39,156 bases of DNA. It comes from RGIG6353 sp964558655. Lineage in GTDB: Bacteria; Bacillota; Clostridia; Oscillospirales; SIG627. The stretch is taken from contig CAZLEX010000016.1 in NCBI GenBank assembly GCA_964558655.1, positions 1-39,156 of the forward strand, read 5' to 3'. Under the pieces are notes generated by a model. The model was not told the DNA's origin. It did not search any database and saw only the letters and a list, made by a program, of their open reading frames with translations. This document shows, piece by piece, positions 16,561-25,167 of the stretch. Position 1 is the first letter of the stretch, and the number at the start of each line of letters is the position of its first letter. The position numbers and the translations under genes were made by a program.

Positions 16561-19500
16561 TGTTATATAAACCTGTCGCAAATTATAAGCTTATTTATGT
16601 TTATACAATTCATGATGAAAAGCATAACGGAAAACTGAAAGTCGGCAGTGCAAGCCTTTCGTCGACAAAAAGCGAAAAACAGTTACCGCCAAACTGTCCC
16701 GAATTATTGAGTGCGGCAAAACACAGAATAGACGAACAAACCAAAACCGCTATGGTCGATTATGAAATTCTTTATACAGAATTATCCGTTCGTCACATAA
16801 CTTTAGATGACGGGACAGACCACGTCACCATTTTCGAAGACCGTGATATTCACAATGTGCTTAAAGAATCGGGATATGCTCCCCTTGTGTTCAGAGACAG
16901 CGGAAGAGACAGTGAGTGGTTTTCTTTAAGTTTAGATGTTATATTGGATGCTGTTAATGCCTACAAATCGGGTTACAGCATGATACTTCCGACGGCAAAT
17001 CACACCGCAAAAGAAAAACTGTCTTGTAAAAATAAAAGAGAATTTAAATTAAGAAGAGAGCAATCTGACAATGTTGCCCGAACAATCGGCATATTCAAAA
17101 ATAACGATACTATGCTTTGGGATTGCAAAATGCGTTACGGTAAAACCGTTACTGCTTATAAACTTATAAAACAAATGGAATTAAAGCGTGTTATCGTTGT
17201 TACGCACAGACCTGCGGTTGAAGACAGCTGGGACACCGACCACGATTTAATCTTTGAAGGAACAAATCATAAATTTATCGACAAGACCAAAGACTCACTT
17301 GACGGATATGATGAAATAAAGGATTCAAAAAACGATAAAATCTTATCCGATCTTATCAGTCTTGATATACCTTTCGTTTATTTTGCGTCTATGCAAGATT
17401 TACGCGGTTCTACCCGTGTCGGCGGTAACTTCAATAAAAACAACGGTGTTTTTGATTTAGATTGGGAAATGATTATTATCGATGAGGCACACGAAGGTGT
17501 GCAAACCGACTTAGGCGAGGCGGTAATAACAAAATTGCGTAAAAACGATACCAAAATTTTATCGTTAACCGGCACAGCTTATGGACTGCGTAAAGATTAC
17601 GGCGATAATGTATTTACATGGACTTATGTTGATGAGCAAAAAGCAAAGCGTGAATGGGCAGAGCTACATCCGAATGAGAAAAATCCGTATGCCGATTTGC
17701 CTACAATGAATATTCTCACCTTTGATTTGGGTGAAAAAATAGAAAATTCTTACCGCTATGTAACTGAAGATTCAGCATTTAATTTCAGAGAATTCTTCCG
17801 TACATGGACGGGTGATATCGAAAATGACTTCTACCCTTTACCTCCGGATAAAAATATCGGAGAATTTGTCCACGAAAATGCGGTTTGGTCTTTCCTGAAT
17901 CTTATCACCGCAAATAACGAAAATACAAATTATCCGTTTTCCACCCCTGAATATATCGATATGTTCAAGCACACTTTTTGGCTTGTTCCGGGTGTAAAGG
18001 AGGCTCACGCACTCCGTGAACTGTTAAGAGCTCACCCGTTTTTCAGGCAATACAAAATCGTTGATGTTGCAGGTGACGGCGACCGTGAAGAACAATATGA
18101 TTTGGCTTTAAGCAAAGTTAAAAAGGCCATTAAGGAAAATGATAAAACAATTACTCTTTCCTGCGGAAGACTGACAACCGGTATCACAGTGAAAGAGTGG
18201 ACAGGCATTATGATGCTTTCGGGTTCTGCCAAAACTTCCGTAAACGGCTATATGCAGGCAATTTTCAGAGTTCAATCCCCCGCTGTCATAGAAGGCAAAC
18301 AAAAAGAAAATTGCTATGTATTTGATTTTGCACCCGACAGAGCCTTACAGGTTATTGCCGATGTGCATAAATTATCCTCTAAGAGCAAAAAAGGTGAAGA
18401 GGGTGAAAGACAGGCACTGGGTGAATTTTTAAATTTCTGCCCTGTTATAGCGATTGACGGCACGGAAATGCACTATTACGATGTTCCGAATTTAATGCGA
18501 CAAATAAAGCGTATTTCCGTTGAAAGTGCTATAAACAGCGGTTTTGACGATAATACAATTTATCTTTCCGACGCAGGCCTTTCCCGTTCCGATTACGATT
18601 TGGAAATATTAAGAAAACTTAGCGATGTAGTTGCTCCCAAAAAGAAGGCCAATAAGAATAAATCGGTTGAAATTGCGGGTAACGGTCTTACCGATGAAGA
18701 ACGCCGAAAGATTGAGCGTGCCAAAAAGAAGCCTAAGCGTGAATTGACAAACGAGGAAAAGGCATTGCTGGAAAAAGAACGGGAAGAAAAGAAAGAACAG
18801 CAAAAACTGTTTGATTTGCTCCGTGCCGTGTCTATTCGCCTGCCCTTGCTCTTCTACGGTGCAGATGCCGATATTACCGAAATAATAAAACTGAAAGACT
18901 TTGTAAATATTGTCGATGATGAATCTTGGGAAGAGTTTATGCCTAAAGGTTTACGCAAAGAGTTATTCCTTGATATCTCAAGATATTACGATGAGGAAGT
19001 CCTTGTAGGTGCCGGCTTGCGTATCAGAAAGCTTGCCAAAGCCGCAGACGAATTTCCACCTACGGTCAGATGTGCTAAAATAGTGGAAATTTTAAGTAAA
19101 TTCAAAAATCCCGACAAGGAAACGGTCCTTACGCCATGGCGTGTTGTTAATATGCATTTGGGGGATATTTTCGGCGGATATAATTTCTTTGACGAAACCT
19201 ATACAAAAGAACTTGACGAACCTCGTTTCATTCAGCAAAATGTAACAGCCGATATCCTTTTAAACGAAGATGTAAAAATTCTTGAAATGAATTCTAAATC
19301 AGGACTTTATCCGTTATACATGGCGTTTAGCATATACAGATTTAGAGTTGCGGGAAAAGAAACAGAACAATCTCCGAAATATTTGCAAAGCGTTTGGAAT
19401 GATATTTTAAATAAAAATATCTTCGTTCTCTGCAAAACCAAAATGGCTCGCAGTATTACAGTCAGAACTCTTGTAGGTTATTCCGATGCTAAAGTGAACG

Positions 19501-20636
19501 CTATCTATTTACCTCATCTGATTGAAAGAATGAAAAACGAACCCGACAGATTTAAAAACAAAATGACTAACCCTATGACATGGGAATATAACGCAAAGGA
19601 AGGTGAAAGAATGAAATTTGACGCTATTGTCGGTAATCCGCCATATCAAATTGAGGGGGGATCGGGTGGTAGCAACGATGCTCCGATTTATCAATTATTC
19701 GCTACTTCTGCGGAAGAAATAAAAGCTAATTACATATCTTTGATAATGCCTGCAAGGTGGTTTGCGGCAGGGCGTGAAAATTTACTTGCTGAATTTCGTT
19801 CTAAAATGATTAATAACTGCAAACTTGAAAAATTGATTGTATATACAAACGGAACGGATATCTTTTCGAATGTCGAAATAAAAGGCGGTATATGTTATTA
19901 TCTTATTAACAATAACTATAACGGAAAATGTCGTTATATTTTGCATGAAAATTCATCAATTATTGAATCTATGAGGGATTTAACAACATTTGATGTAATT
20001 ATTCGTAATCCTCAATTAGCACAAATAGTGCAAAAAATAATTGAATTCAAAAATACGGGCTATGTCGATTCTATTATATCTAACGATACACCTTTTGGCA
20101 TTTCGTCTAATCCAAAATCAAGTAAAAAGAATCCAATGAAGCTTTACGAAGATTGTGATTCGCAACATAACACAAAGTTATATCACATTGAAAAACTTGT
20201 TAGGAAAGTTGAATATATAGATAGGACTTTTATCACAAAAAACGCAAAATATATTGATAAATGTAAAGTGTTTATACCCGGTGCTGCCGGATCCGGAAAT
20301 GATCCTTATATTCTGGGAAAACCGATTGTTGCTCCATCAAATTCCGTTTGCTCACAATCATTTTTATTTGCAGCATTTGATGATAATATGCAAGCTAATA
20401 ACTTCAAATCATACTACTTAACAAAATTTTTCAGAGTATTAGTTTCCGCTATAAAAATATCACAATCGGCACCTAACAGAGTATACAAATTTGTGCCTAT
20501 TCAAGATTTTACTGATAATTCCGATATCGATTGGTCAAAATCCGTAGCAGAAATTGATAAACAACTTTATAGTAAATACGGCTTAACGGAAAAAGAAATC
20601 GAATTTATCGAATCTATGATTAAACCTATGGAATAA
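16557..20636 (+). CDS. Giant GIY-YIG nuclease / SF2 helicase / N6-adenine methyltransferase fusion
   Basis: This 1359-residue protein appears to be a one-chain restriction-modification enzyme. Residues 1-125: T5orf172/GIY-YIG-like domain with IYVY (13-16), LKVGSA (27-32), Arg57, DIH (97-99) and EWF (120-122). Residues about 170-600: SF2 translocase with Walker A-like KMRYGKT (191-197), DEAH (309-312), LTGTA (motif III, about 340) and QAIFRVQSP (motif VI, about 567). A charged Lys/Glu-rich linker spans about 712-752. Residues about 855 to the end: methyltransferase with motif X-like TPWRVVNMH (859-867), motif I-like ILEMNSKSGLYPLY (908-921) instead of DPxxGxG, and NPPY (1027-1030). The last 310 residues are putative target recognition. 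ATG 16557 follows AAAGGGAG. It could equally be named a type II/III-like Res-Mod fusion; the nuclease assignment is the least certain part. Confidence 0.82.
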   Translation: MMLYKPVANYKLIYVYTIHDEKHNGKLKVGSASLSSTKSEKQLPPNCPELLSAAKHRIDEQTKTAMVDYEILYTELSVRHITLDDGTDHVTIFEDRDIHNVLKESGYAPLVFRDSGRDSEWFSLSLDVILDAVNAYKSGYSMILPTANHTAKEKLSCKNKREFKLRREQSDNVARTIGIFKNNDTMLWDCKMRYGKTVTAYKLIKQMELKRVIVVTHRPAVEDSWDTDHDLIFEGTNHKFIDKTKDSLDGYDEIKDSKNDKILSDLISLDIPFVYFASMQDLRGSTRVGGNFNKNNGVFDLDWEMIIIDEAHEGVQTDLGEAVITKLRKNDTKILSLTGTAYGLRKDYGDNVFTWTYVDEQKAKREWAELHPNEKNPYADLPTMNILTFDLGEKIENSYRYVTEDSAFNFREFFRTWTGDIENDFYPLPPDKNIGEFVHENAVWSFLNLITANNENTNYPFSTPEYIDMFKHTFWLVPGVKEAHALRELLRAHPFFRQYKIVDVAGDGDREEQYDLALSKVKKAIKENDKTITLSCGRLTTGITVKEWTGIMMLSGSAKTSVNGYMQAIFRVQSPAVIEGKQKENCYVFDFAPDRALQVIADVHKLSSKSKKGEEGERQALGEFLNFCPVIAIDGTEMHYYDVPNLMRQIKRISVESAINSGFDDNTIYLSDAGLSRSDYDLEILRKLSDVVAPKKKANKNKSVEIAGNGLTDEERRKIERAKKKPKRELTNEEKALLEKEREEKKEQQKLFDLLRAVSIRLPLLFYGADADITEIIKLKDFVNIVDDESWEEFMPKGLRKELFLDISRYYDEEVLVGAGLRIRKLAKAADEFPPTVRCAKIVEILSKFKNPDKETVLTPWRVVNMHLGDIFGGYNFFDETYTKELDEPRFIQQNVTADILLNEDVKILEMNSKSGLYPLYMAFSIYRFRVAGKETEQSPKYLQSVWNDILNKNIFVLCKTKMARSITVRTLVGYSDAKVNAIYLPHLIERMKNEPDRFKNKMTNPMTWEYNAKEGERMKFDAIVGNPPYQIEGGSGGSNDAPIYQLFATSAEEIKANYISLIMPARWFAAGRENLLAEFRSKMINNCKLEKLIVYTNGTDIFSNVEIKGGICYYLINNNYNGKCRYILHENSSIIESMRDLTTFDVIIRNPQLAQIVQKIIEFKNTGYVDSIISNDTPFGISSNPKSSKKNPMKLYEDCDSQHNTKLYHIEKLVRKVEYIDRTFITKNAKYIDKCKVFIPGAAGSGNDPYILGKPIVAPSNSVCSQSFLFAAFDDNMQANNFKSYYLTKFFRVLVSAIKISQSAPNRVYKFVPIQDFTDNSDIDWSKSVAEIDKQLYSKYGLTEKEIEFIESMIKPME
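19606..19642 (+). repeat. Cassette start repeat, copy 1 (37 bp)
   Basis: Perfect 37-bp match to 20642-20678. It contains an ATG at 19611 and codes for MKFDAIVGNPP, that is methyltransferase motif IV. AAGGAAGGTG lies just upstream of this internal ATG. Confidence 0.95.
20603..20636 (+). repeat. Cassette end repeat, copy 1 (34 bp)
   Basis: Perfect 34-bp match to 21605-21638. It codes for the C-terminal FIESMIKPME and includes the TAA stop. Confidence 0.95.
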
Positions 20637-20641
20637 GGAAA

Positions 20642-20678
20642 AAAGAATGAAATTTGACGCTATTGTCGGTAATCCGCC
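20642..20678 (+). repeat. Cassette start repeat, copy 2 (37 bp)
   Basis: Second copy of the 19606-19642 repeat, 1036 bp further on. It carries the start codon (20647) of the broken second cassette. Confidence 0.95.
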
Positions 20679-21638
20679 GTATCAGTTGAATGACGGCGGT
20701 GGTGACGGAAGTAGTGCAACACCCATTTATCAAATGTTTATACAACAAGCAAAAAAGATAAATCCGTTTTATTTGTCTATGATTATTCCTGCCAGATGGT
20801 ACTCCGCGGCGGTAAAGGCCTTGACGAATTCAGAGCGGAAATGCTCACTGATCAGCGATTGACCGTAATTCACGATTTTCCGGAAACAACAGATGTTTTT
20901 CACGGAATTAACATCAGAGGCGGTGTTTGCTATTTCCTTTGGAACAGAATACATAAAGGATATTGTTTGATTGTAAACCATAAACAAAATAAAACATCTG
21001 AAATGAAAAGAAACCTCCTTGAAAAAGGCAATAACACTTTCATTCGTTATAATGCAGGAGTTTCAATTCTTTCAAAGGTTACGGCTTTTCGTGAAGAAAC
21101 GATGAATAACCGAATAAGTTCGAGGCTTCCGTTTGGTATTCCCTCTAATTTCACAGATTATACGGTTTTGCCCGATGCCGAACACAGTATCATACTTTAC
21201 AGAAGTGAACGCAGTAAAAATGCAGATAAAAAGGTCTGGATTGCACCTGCCAATATAACTAAAAATTATGAATTGAAAGACAAAATGAAAGTGTTGATAT
21301 CAAAGGCGAGTCCCGGAGGTGATGAATATCCGCATGCTATTATTTCTACACCTGTGTTAGCTGAAAAGAACTCGGTTTGCACCGAAACATACTTGATTGT
21401 TGACTTTGTCAATAATGACATAGAAGGCAATAATTTGATTTCTTATATGAAAACAAAATTCTTCCGATTTATGATGTCTTTAATTAAGAACACACAGAAT
21501 ATTTCCAAAGGCGTATTTGCGTTTGTTCCTGTTCAAGATATTTCAAAGTCGTGGACTGACGAAGAACTGTATGCTAAATACAGTTTGTCAGAAGAAGAAA
21601 TCACATTTATCGAATCTATGATTAAACCTATGGAATAA
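20647..21638 (+). pseudogene. Second methyltransferase/target-recognition cassette, frameshifted
   Basis: This is a diverged copy of the last 341 residues of the giant protein, but as its own gene with ATG 20647 and AAGGAAAAA upstream. It starts MKFDAIVGNPPYQ, with motif IV at residues 8-12. The first frame runs to a stop at 20862. Homology to cassette 1 (PARWYSA, then KGLDEFRAEM, VFHGINIRGGVCYF) moves to another frame near 20805-20812, in CCGCGGCGG, where one G appears to be missing. The second frame then continues to TAA 21636-21638, giving about 330 residues if repaired. Motif IV and start are intact; the middle, presumably target-recognition part, differs strongly from cassette 1. The shift may be a real mutation or a sequencing error. 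Confidence 0.82.
21605..21638 (+). repeat. Cassette end repeat, copy 2 (34 bp)
   Basis: Second copy of 20603-20636, 1002 bp further on. It again codes for FIESMIKPME plus TAA. Confidence 0.95.
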
Positions 21639-21652
21639 ATTAACAAATCGAA

Positions 21653-21682
21653 GAAAAACCATACTCAAGAGTATGGTTTTTC
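21653..21682. terminator. Bidirectional terminator between the R-M locus and tyrS
   Basis: GAAAAACCATACTC (21653-21666), loop AA, GAGTATGGTTTTTC (21669-21682): 14 perfect pairs with A-rich and T-rich flanks, so it can end transcription of both the defence locus and the convergent tyrS operon. Confidence 0.9.
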
Positions 21683-21730
21683 TTTCATTAAAAAGCTGCT
21701 TGGGAAAGACTGATTAAACACAATTTTTGC

Positions 21731-22954
21731 TTAATCCAATATTACTTTGTGAAAAACTTTCTTCCCCTTTTTTATAATTAAATCCTCTGAAAAATCGGAC
21801 TTATCGAGCGTTGAATTGGCATCTGTGACTTTATCGCCGTTTACTGACACTCCGCCCTGTACAATAAGCCGTCTTGCTTCCGATCGTGAGGGAGTTAAAC
21901 CCGCAAGAACCATAAGCTCTGCCACCAAAATTTTACCGTCGGTAAAAGCGGTTTCATCAATATGAGTAGAGGGCATATTCTCACTGTTCTGAGCGGTACC
22001 GAATATTGCACGAGCTGCGGAAAGTGCTTTTTCCGCTTCTTCTTTTCCGTGCACGAGTTCGGTAAGCTCATAAGCAAGTTTTTCTTTGGCAGTATTGAGC
22101 TCGCTTCCCTCAAGTTTTTCATATTCCGAAATTTCATCAAGAGACATAAATGTAAGTAATTTCATACACTTAATAACATCGGAATCATCAACATTTCTCC
22201 AATATTGGAAAAATTCGTAAGGCGTTGTTTTTTGAGGATCAAGCCAAACTGCACCTTTCTGGGTTTTTCCCATCTTTTTACCCTCTGAGTTAAGAAGCAA
22301 AGTTATAGTCATAGCATAAGCATCTTTGCCAAGCTTTCTGCGAATAAGCTCTGTTCCGCCAAGCATATTGCTCCACTGATCATCTCCGCCGAATTGCATA
22401 TTACAACCGTATTTTTGGAAAAGAGCGTAAAAATCATAGCTTTGCATAATCATGTAGTTAAACTCAAGAAAGCTCAAGCCTTTTTCCATTCTCTGTTTAT
22501 AGCACTCAGCCGAAAGCATTTTATTAACGCTAAAGCACGCACCGACTTCACGCAATACTTCCACATAATTCAAATCCAAAAGCCAATCGGCGTTATTCAC
22601 CATCAAAGCTTTCCCCTCTGAAAAATCTATAAAACGGCTCATTTGCTTTTTAAAGCACTCACAGTTATGACGAATTGTATCAACCGTCATCATCTGACGC
22701 ATATCGGTTCTGCCCGAAGGATCTCCTATCATTCCGGTTCCGCCGCCGATAAGAGCAATAGGTTTATTCCCCGCCATTTGCAATCTTTTCATAAGACAGA
22801 GAGCCATAAAATGTCCGACATGCAAACTGTCAGCCGTAGGATCAAATCCTATATAAAAAACAGCTTTACCGTTATTGATAAGTTCGGCTATTTCCTCTTC
22901 ATCTGTCATTTGTGCAATTAAACCTCTTTCTTGAAGTTCCTCAAATAAAGTCAT
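21731..22954 (-). CDS. tyrS: Tyrosyl-tRNA synthetase
   Basis: This 407-residue class I aminoacyl-tRNA synthetase charges tRNA-Tyr. It has the HIGH motif as HVGH (45-48, in DPTADSLHVGHFMA), tyrosine-site QFGGDDQWSNM (about 193-203), the KMSKS loop as KKMGKTQ (about 231-237) and a C-terminal S4 RNA-binding domain (about 340-407, SRSEARRLIVQGGVSVNG). It is the last gene of the dxs operon, 30 bp after recN. ATG 22954 has GAGGA upstream. Unlike many Firmicute tyrS genes, there is no room for a T-box leader directly in front; control must come from the operon promoter or an internal one I cannot see. Confidence 0.96.
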   Translation of the reverse strand: MTLFEELQERGLIAQMTDEEEIAELINNGKAVFYIGFDPTADSLHVGHFMALCLMKRLQMAGNKPIALIGGGTGMIGDPSGRTDMRQMMTVDTIRHNCECFKKQMSRFIDFSEGKALMVNNADWLLDLNYVEVLREVGACFSVNKMLSAECYKQRMEKGLSFLEFNYMIMQSYDFYALFQKYGCNMQFGGDDQWSNMLGGTELIRRKLGKDAYAMTITLLLNSEGKKMGKTQKGAVWLDPQKTTPYEFFQYWRNVDDSDVIKCMKLLTFMSLDEISEYEKLEGSELNTAKEKLAYELTELVHGKEEAEKALSAARAIFGTAQNSENMPSTHIDETAFTDGKILVAELMVLAGLTPSRSEARRLIVQGGVSVNGDKVTDANSTLDKSDFSEDLIIKKGKKVFHKVILD

Positions 22955-22984
22955 TTTTATATCCTCGTTTCTTTATATTTTGAA

Positions 22985-24679
22985 TTATATATTATTGCCT
23001 TGAACAATCATTTCTTTTGCGGTTTCTATTGCGTGTTCCGTAACGGTAACTCCGCCCAAAATCCTTGAAATTTCGTCTACCCGTTCGTCAAAATTCAATT
23101 GCTTAACCGTAGTAAACATTCTGCCGTCTTTTTCTGTCTTCGATAACTTATAATGATGATGTGCAACTGCGGAAACCTGTGCGGAATGTGTAACGCAAAT
23201 GACCTGACTTTCAGCGGAAAGCGATTTTATCGATATTCCTATTTTACTTGAAGTTTTGCCGGAAACTCCCGTATCGATTTCATCAAAAACCACAGTTCCT
23301 ATTTTATCGCTTTTCGCAAGTATTTTCATCAAAGCCAGCATTATACGCGAAAGTTCACCGCCCGATGCAATTACAGAAAGATTTTTCGGCATCTCTCCCG
23401 GATTTGTTCTTACAAAAAATTCAACGCTATGAGTTCCGTCTTTATCGAGATCCGATTTTGGAATAAACTTAACCTCAAAACATACTTTATCCATATCGAG
23501 AAAAGTAAATTCGGAATTAATTTTTTCCTGTAAAATCAGTGCAGATTCATTGCGGAATTGCATCAACAAATCAGCTTTTTCTTTTGCCTTTACATATGCC
23601 TCTTCCAACTCTTTTCGTAGTTCTTTAACGGAAAATTCATACTGTTCGTAAAAAGAAATCTGCTTTTCCAATTCTTCGAAAGTTTTAAGCACTTCTTCTT
23701 CGGTTTCGCCGTACTTATCTTTAATTTTCGATATCAAATCAAGACGGCTTTCGATTTTATCAAGCATTAACGACGGATTCTCAATGTTTTTAGGTAAATA
23801 TTTTAAGAGTGTTTCATTTATTTCCTGAATTCTATCGGACAAATCCTGAAGCGTCTGTATTATATACGGTCCTTCGGGAATAACATCGGAAATTTTTTCG
23901 ACATTTTCCGAACTCATGACAAGCTTATCGTATGCTCCCGGCTTAGATGTCCCCATTAAAAGCATACTTGTTCCTTTAATGACCTTTGTCAGTATTTCGC
24001 TGTTTTTTAAAATATTTTTTTCACTTAACAGCTGCGATTCTTCTCCGGGTTTAATCTTTGCAGATTCTATTTCTTTAAATTGATAGTGCAAAAAATCAAG
24101 CTTGGATTTCCGCAAATTTTCATCTATGTATGCACTGTCAAGCTCGTTTTTCTTTTTTTTGTAAAAATTATATGTATTTGCATAATCTTCCAGGACTTTT
24201 TGAAAATTTTCATTTACGGAAGAAGCGAATTTATCAAGAAAAAAAATGTGCATATCCGGGTTAAGTAAATTAAAAGAATCGTGCTGTCCGCTTATTGTAA
24301 TCAGATACCCGGTCACAGTTTTTAACAGTGAAGCGGGAACGGTCCTTGTCCCTATTTTCGATGTGGATTTTCCGTCAGAAGTAAATCTTCTTGAAATCAT
24401 TAAAGAAGAATCGTCATCGTCCGGTTTAATACCCAACTGTTCCAAATTATTAAGTGTTTGAAAATCAAAGCCGTCAAAAATAGCCGATACAAAACATTCG
24501 TTTTCTCCGGAGCGAATAATATCCTTTGAAATCCGTGCTCCGCAAATAATATTAATCGAATCCAGCAATATGGATTTTCCGGCACCGGTTTCCCCTGTCA
24601 GAACATTAAACCCTTCTTCAAAGTCTATATCGAGGCATTTTATTAGAGCAACATTTTCAATATGCAACGATCTGAGCAT
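22985..24679 (-). CDS. recN: DNA repair ATPase RecN
   Basis: This 564-residue SMC-like protein acts in double-strand break repair and recombination. Motifs: Walker A GETGAGKSILLDS (29-41), a long central coiled coil (about 150-380), an ABC signature in SGGELSRIMLALM (about 440-452) and Walker B VVFDEIDTGVSG (about 470-481), then the switch VTHSAQVSAVAHHHYK. The start ATG 24679 follows AAGGAAT. It lies 31 bp after argR; this argR-recN pairing is widespread in Firmicutes and normally lies downstream of dxs, tlyA and nadK, as here. Confidence 0.95.
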   Translation of the reverse strand: MLRSLHIENVALIKCLDIDFEEGFNVLTGETGAGKSILLDSINIICGARISKDIIRSGENECFVSAIFDGFDFQTLNNLEQLGIKPDDDDSSLMISRRFTSDGKSTSKIGTRTVPASLLKTVTGYLITISGQHDSFNLLNPDMHIFFLDKFASSVNENFQKVLEDYANTYNFYKKKKNELDSAYIDENLRKSKLDFLHYQFKEIESAKIKPGEESQLLSEKNILKNSEILTKVIKGTSMLLMGTSKPGAYDKLVMSSENVEKISDVIPEGPYIIQTLQDLSDRIQEINETLLKYLPKNIENPSLMLDKIESRLDLISKIKDKYGETEEEVLKTFEELEKQISFYEQYEFSVKELRKELEEAYVKAKEKADLLMQFRNESALILQEKINSEFTFLDMDKVCFEVKFIPKSDLDKDGTHSVEFFVRTNPGEMPKNLSVIASGGELSRIMLALMKILAKSDKIGTVVFDEIDTGVSGKTSSKIGISIKSLSAESQVICVTHSAQVSAVAHHHYKLSKTEKDGRMFTTVKQLNFDERVDEISRILGGVTVTEHAIETAKEMIVQGNNI

Positions 24680-24710
24680 TACTTTATCAATTCCTTAACT
24701 TTATTTTCAA

Positions 24711-25166
24711 CTAAATCGAAAGTATTTCGCGAACCTTACTGCAAAAAACTTCGGCATCTTCTATCGTTTTAAGTGCAACGAAGATTGTGTCATCTCCGGC
24801 AATTGTTCCGACAATTTCGTCCCAATTCATATTATCTATTGCAGAGGCCGCCGCCTGTGCCATCGCAGGAAAAGTTTTAATGACAACGAAAGAAGTGGAA
24901 ACATCTATTTTCAAAACCGTTTCCTCAAGAATCCTTTTAAACTTAGCCGACAATTTTATATCGTCACCGCCGGATTTTTGCACATACTTATAAACACCTT
25001 TATCATCAGCCACTTTTACTAAACGAAGTTCTTTTATATCTCTGGACACCGTAGCCTGAGTCGTATCAAATCCGCTTTTTTTCAGCAAAAAAGTAAGATC
25101 GTCTTGAGTTTCAATGTCATTATGAGTAATAAGTTCGATTATTTTTTTATGACGCTGTGATTTCAT
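24711..25166 (-). CDS. argR: Arginine repressor ArgR/AhrC
   Basis: This 151-residue transcription factor binds ARG boxes in the presence of arginine as a hexamer. The N-terminal winged helix has TQATVSRDIKELRLVK (37-52) with the conserved Ser-Arg. The C-terminal hexamerisation and arginine-binding domain carries GTIAGDDTIFVALKT (about 123-137), including the paired Asp residues that contact arginine. It begins one base after the nadK stop (25168). A palindrome resembling an ARG box lies at 28668-28685 upstream of this operon's promoter, which suggests self-regulation (see findings). Confidence 0.95.
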   Translation of the reverse strand: MKSQRHKKIIELITHNDIETQDDLTFLLKKSGFDTTQATVSRDIKELRLVKVADDKGVYKYVQKSGGDDIKLSAKFKRILEETVLKIDVSTSFVVIKTFPAMAQAAASAIDNMNWDEIVGTIAGDDTIFVALKTIEDAEVFCSKVREILSI

Positions 25167-25167
25167 C

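Noticed and set aside
20805..20812. Programmed -1 frameshifting in the second cassette
   Set aside because: CCGCGGCGG has no X-XXY-YYZ heptamer or obvious downstream pseudoknot; mutation or sequencing error is simpler.
19606..21638. CRISPR array or insertion sequence as explanation of the repeats
   Set aside because: Only two copies about 1 kb apart, both coding in frame, without transposase, terminal inverted repeats or spacer-repeat periodicity.
22955..22984. T-box leader for tyrS
   Set aside because: Only 30 bp lie between recN and tyrS, and no T-box sequence with a terminator is present.
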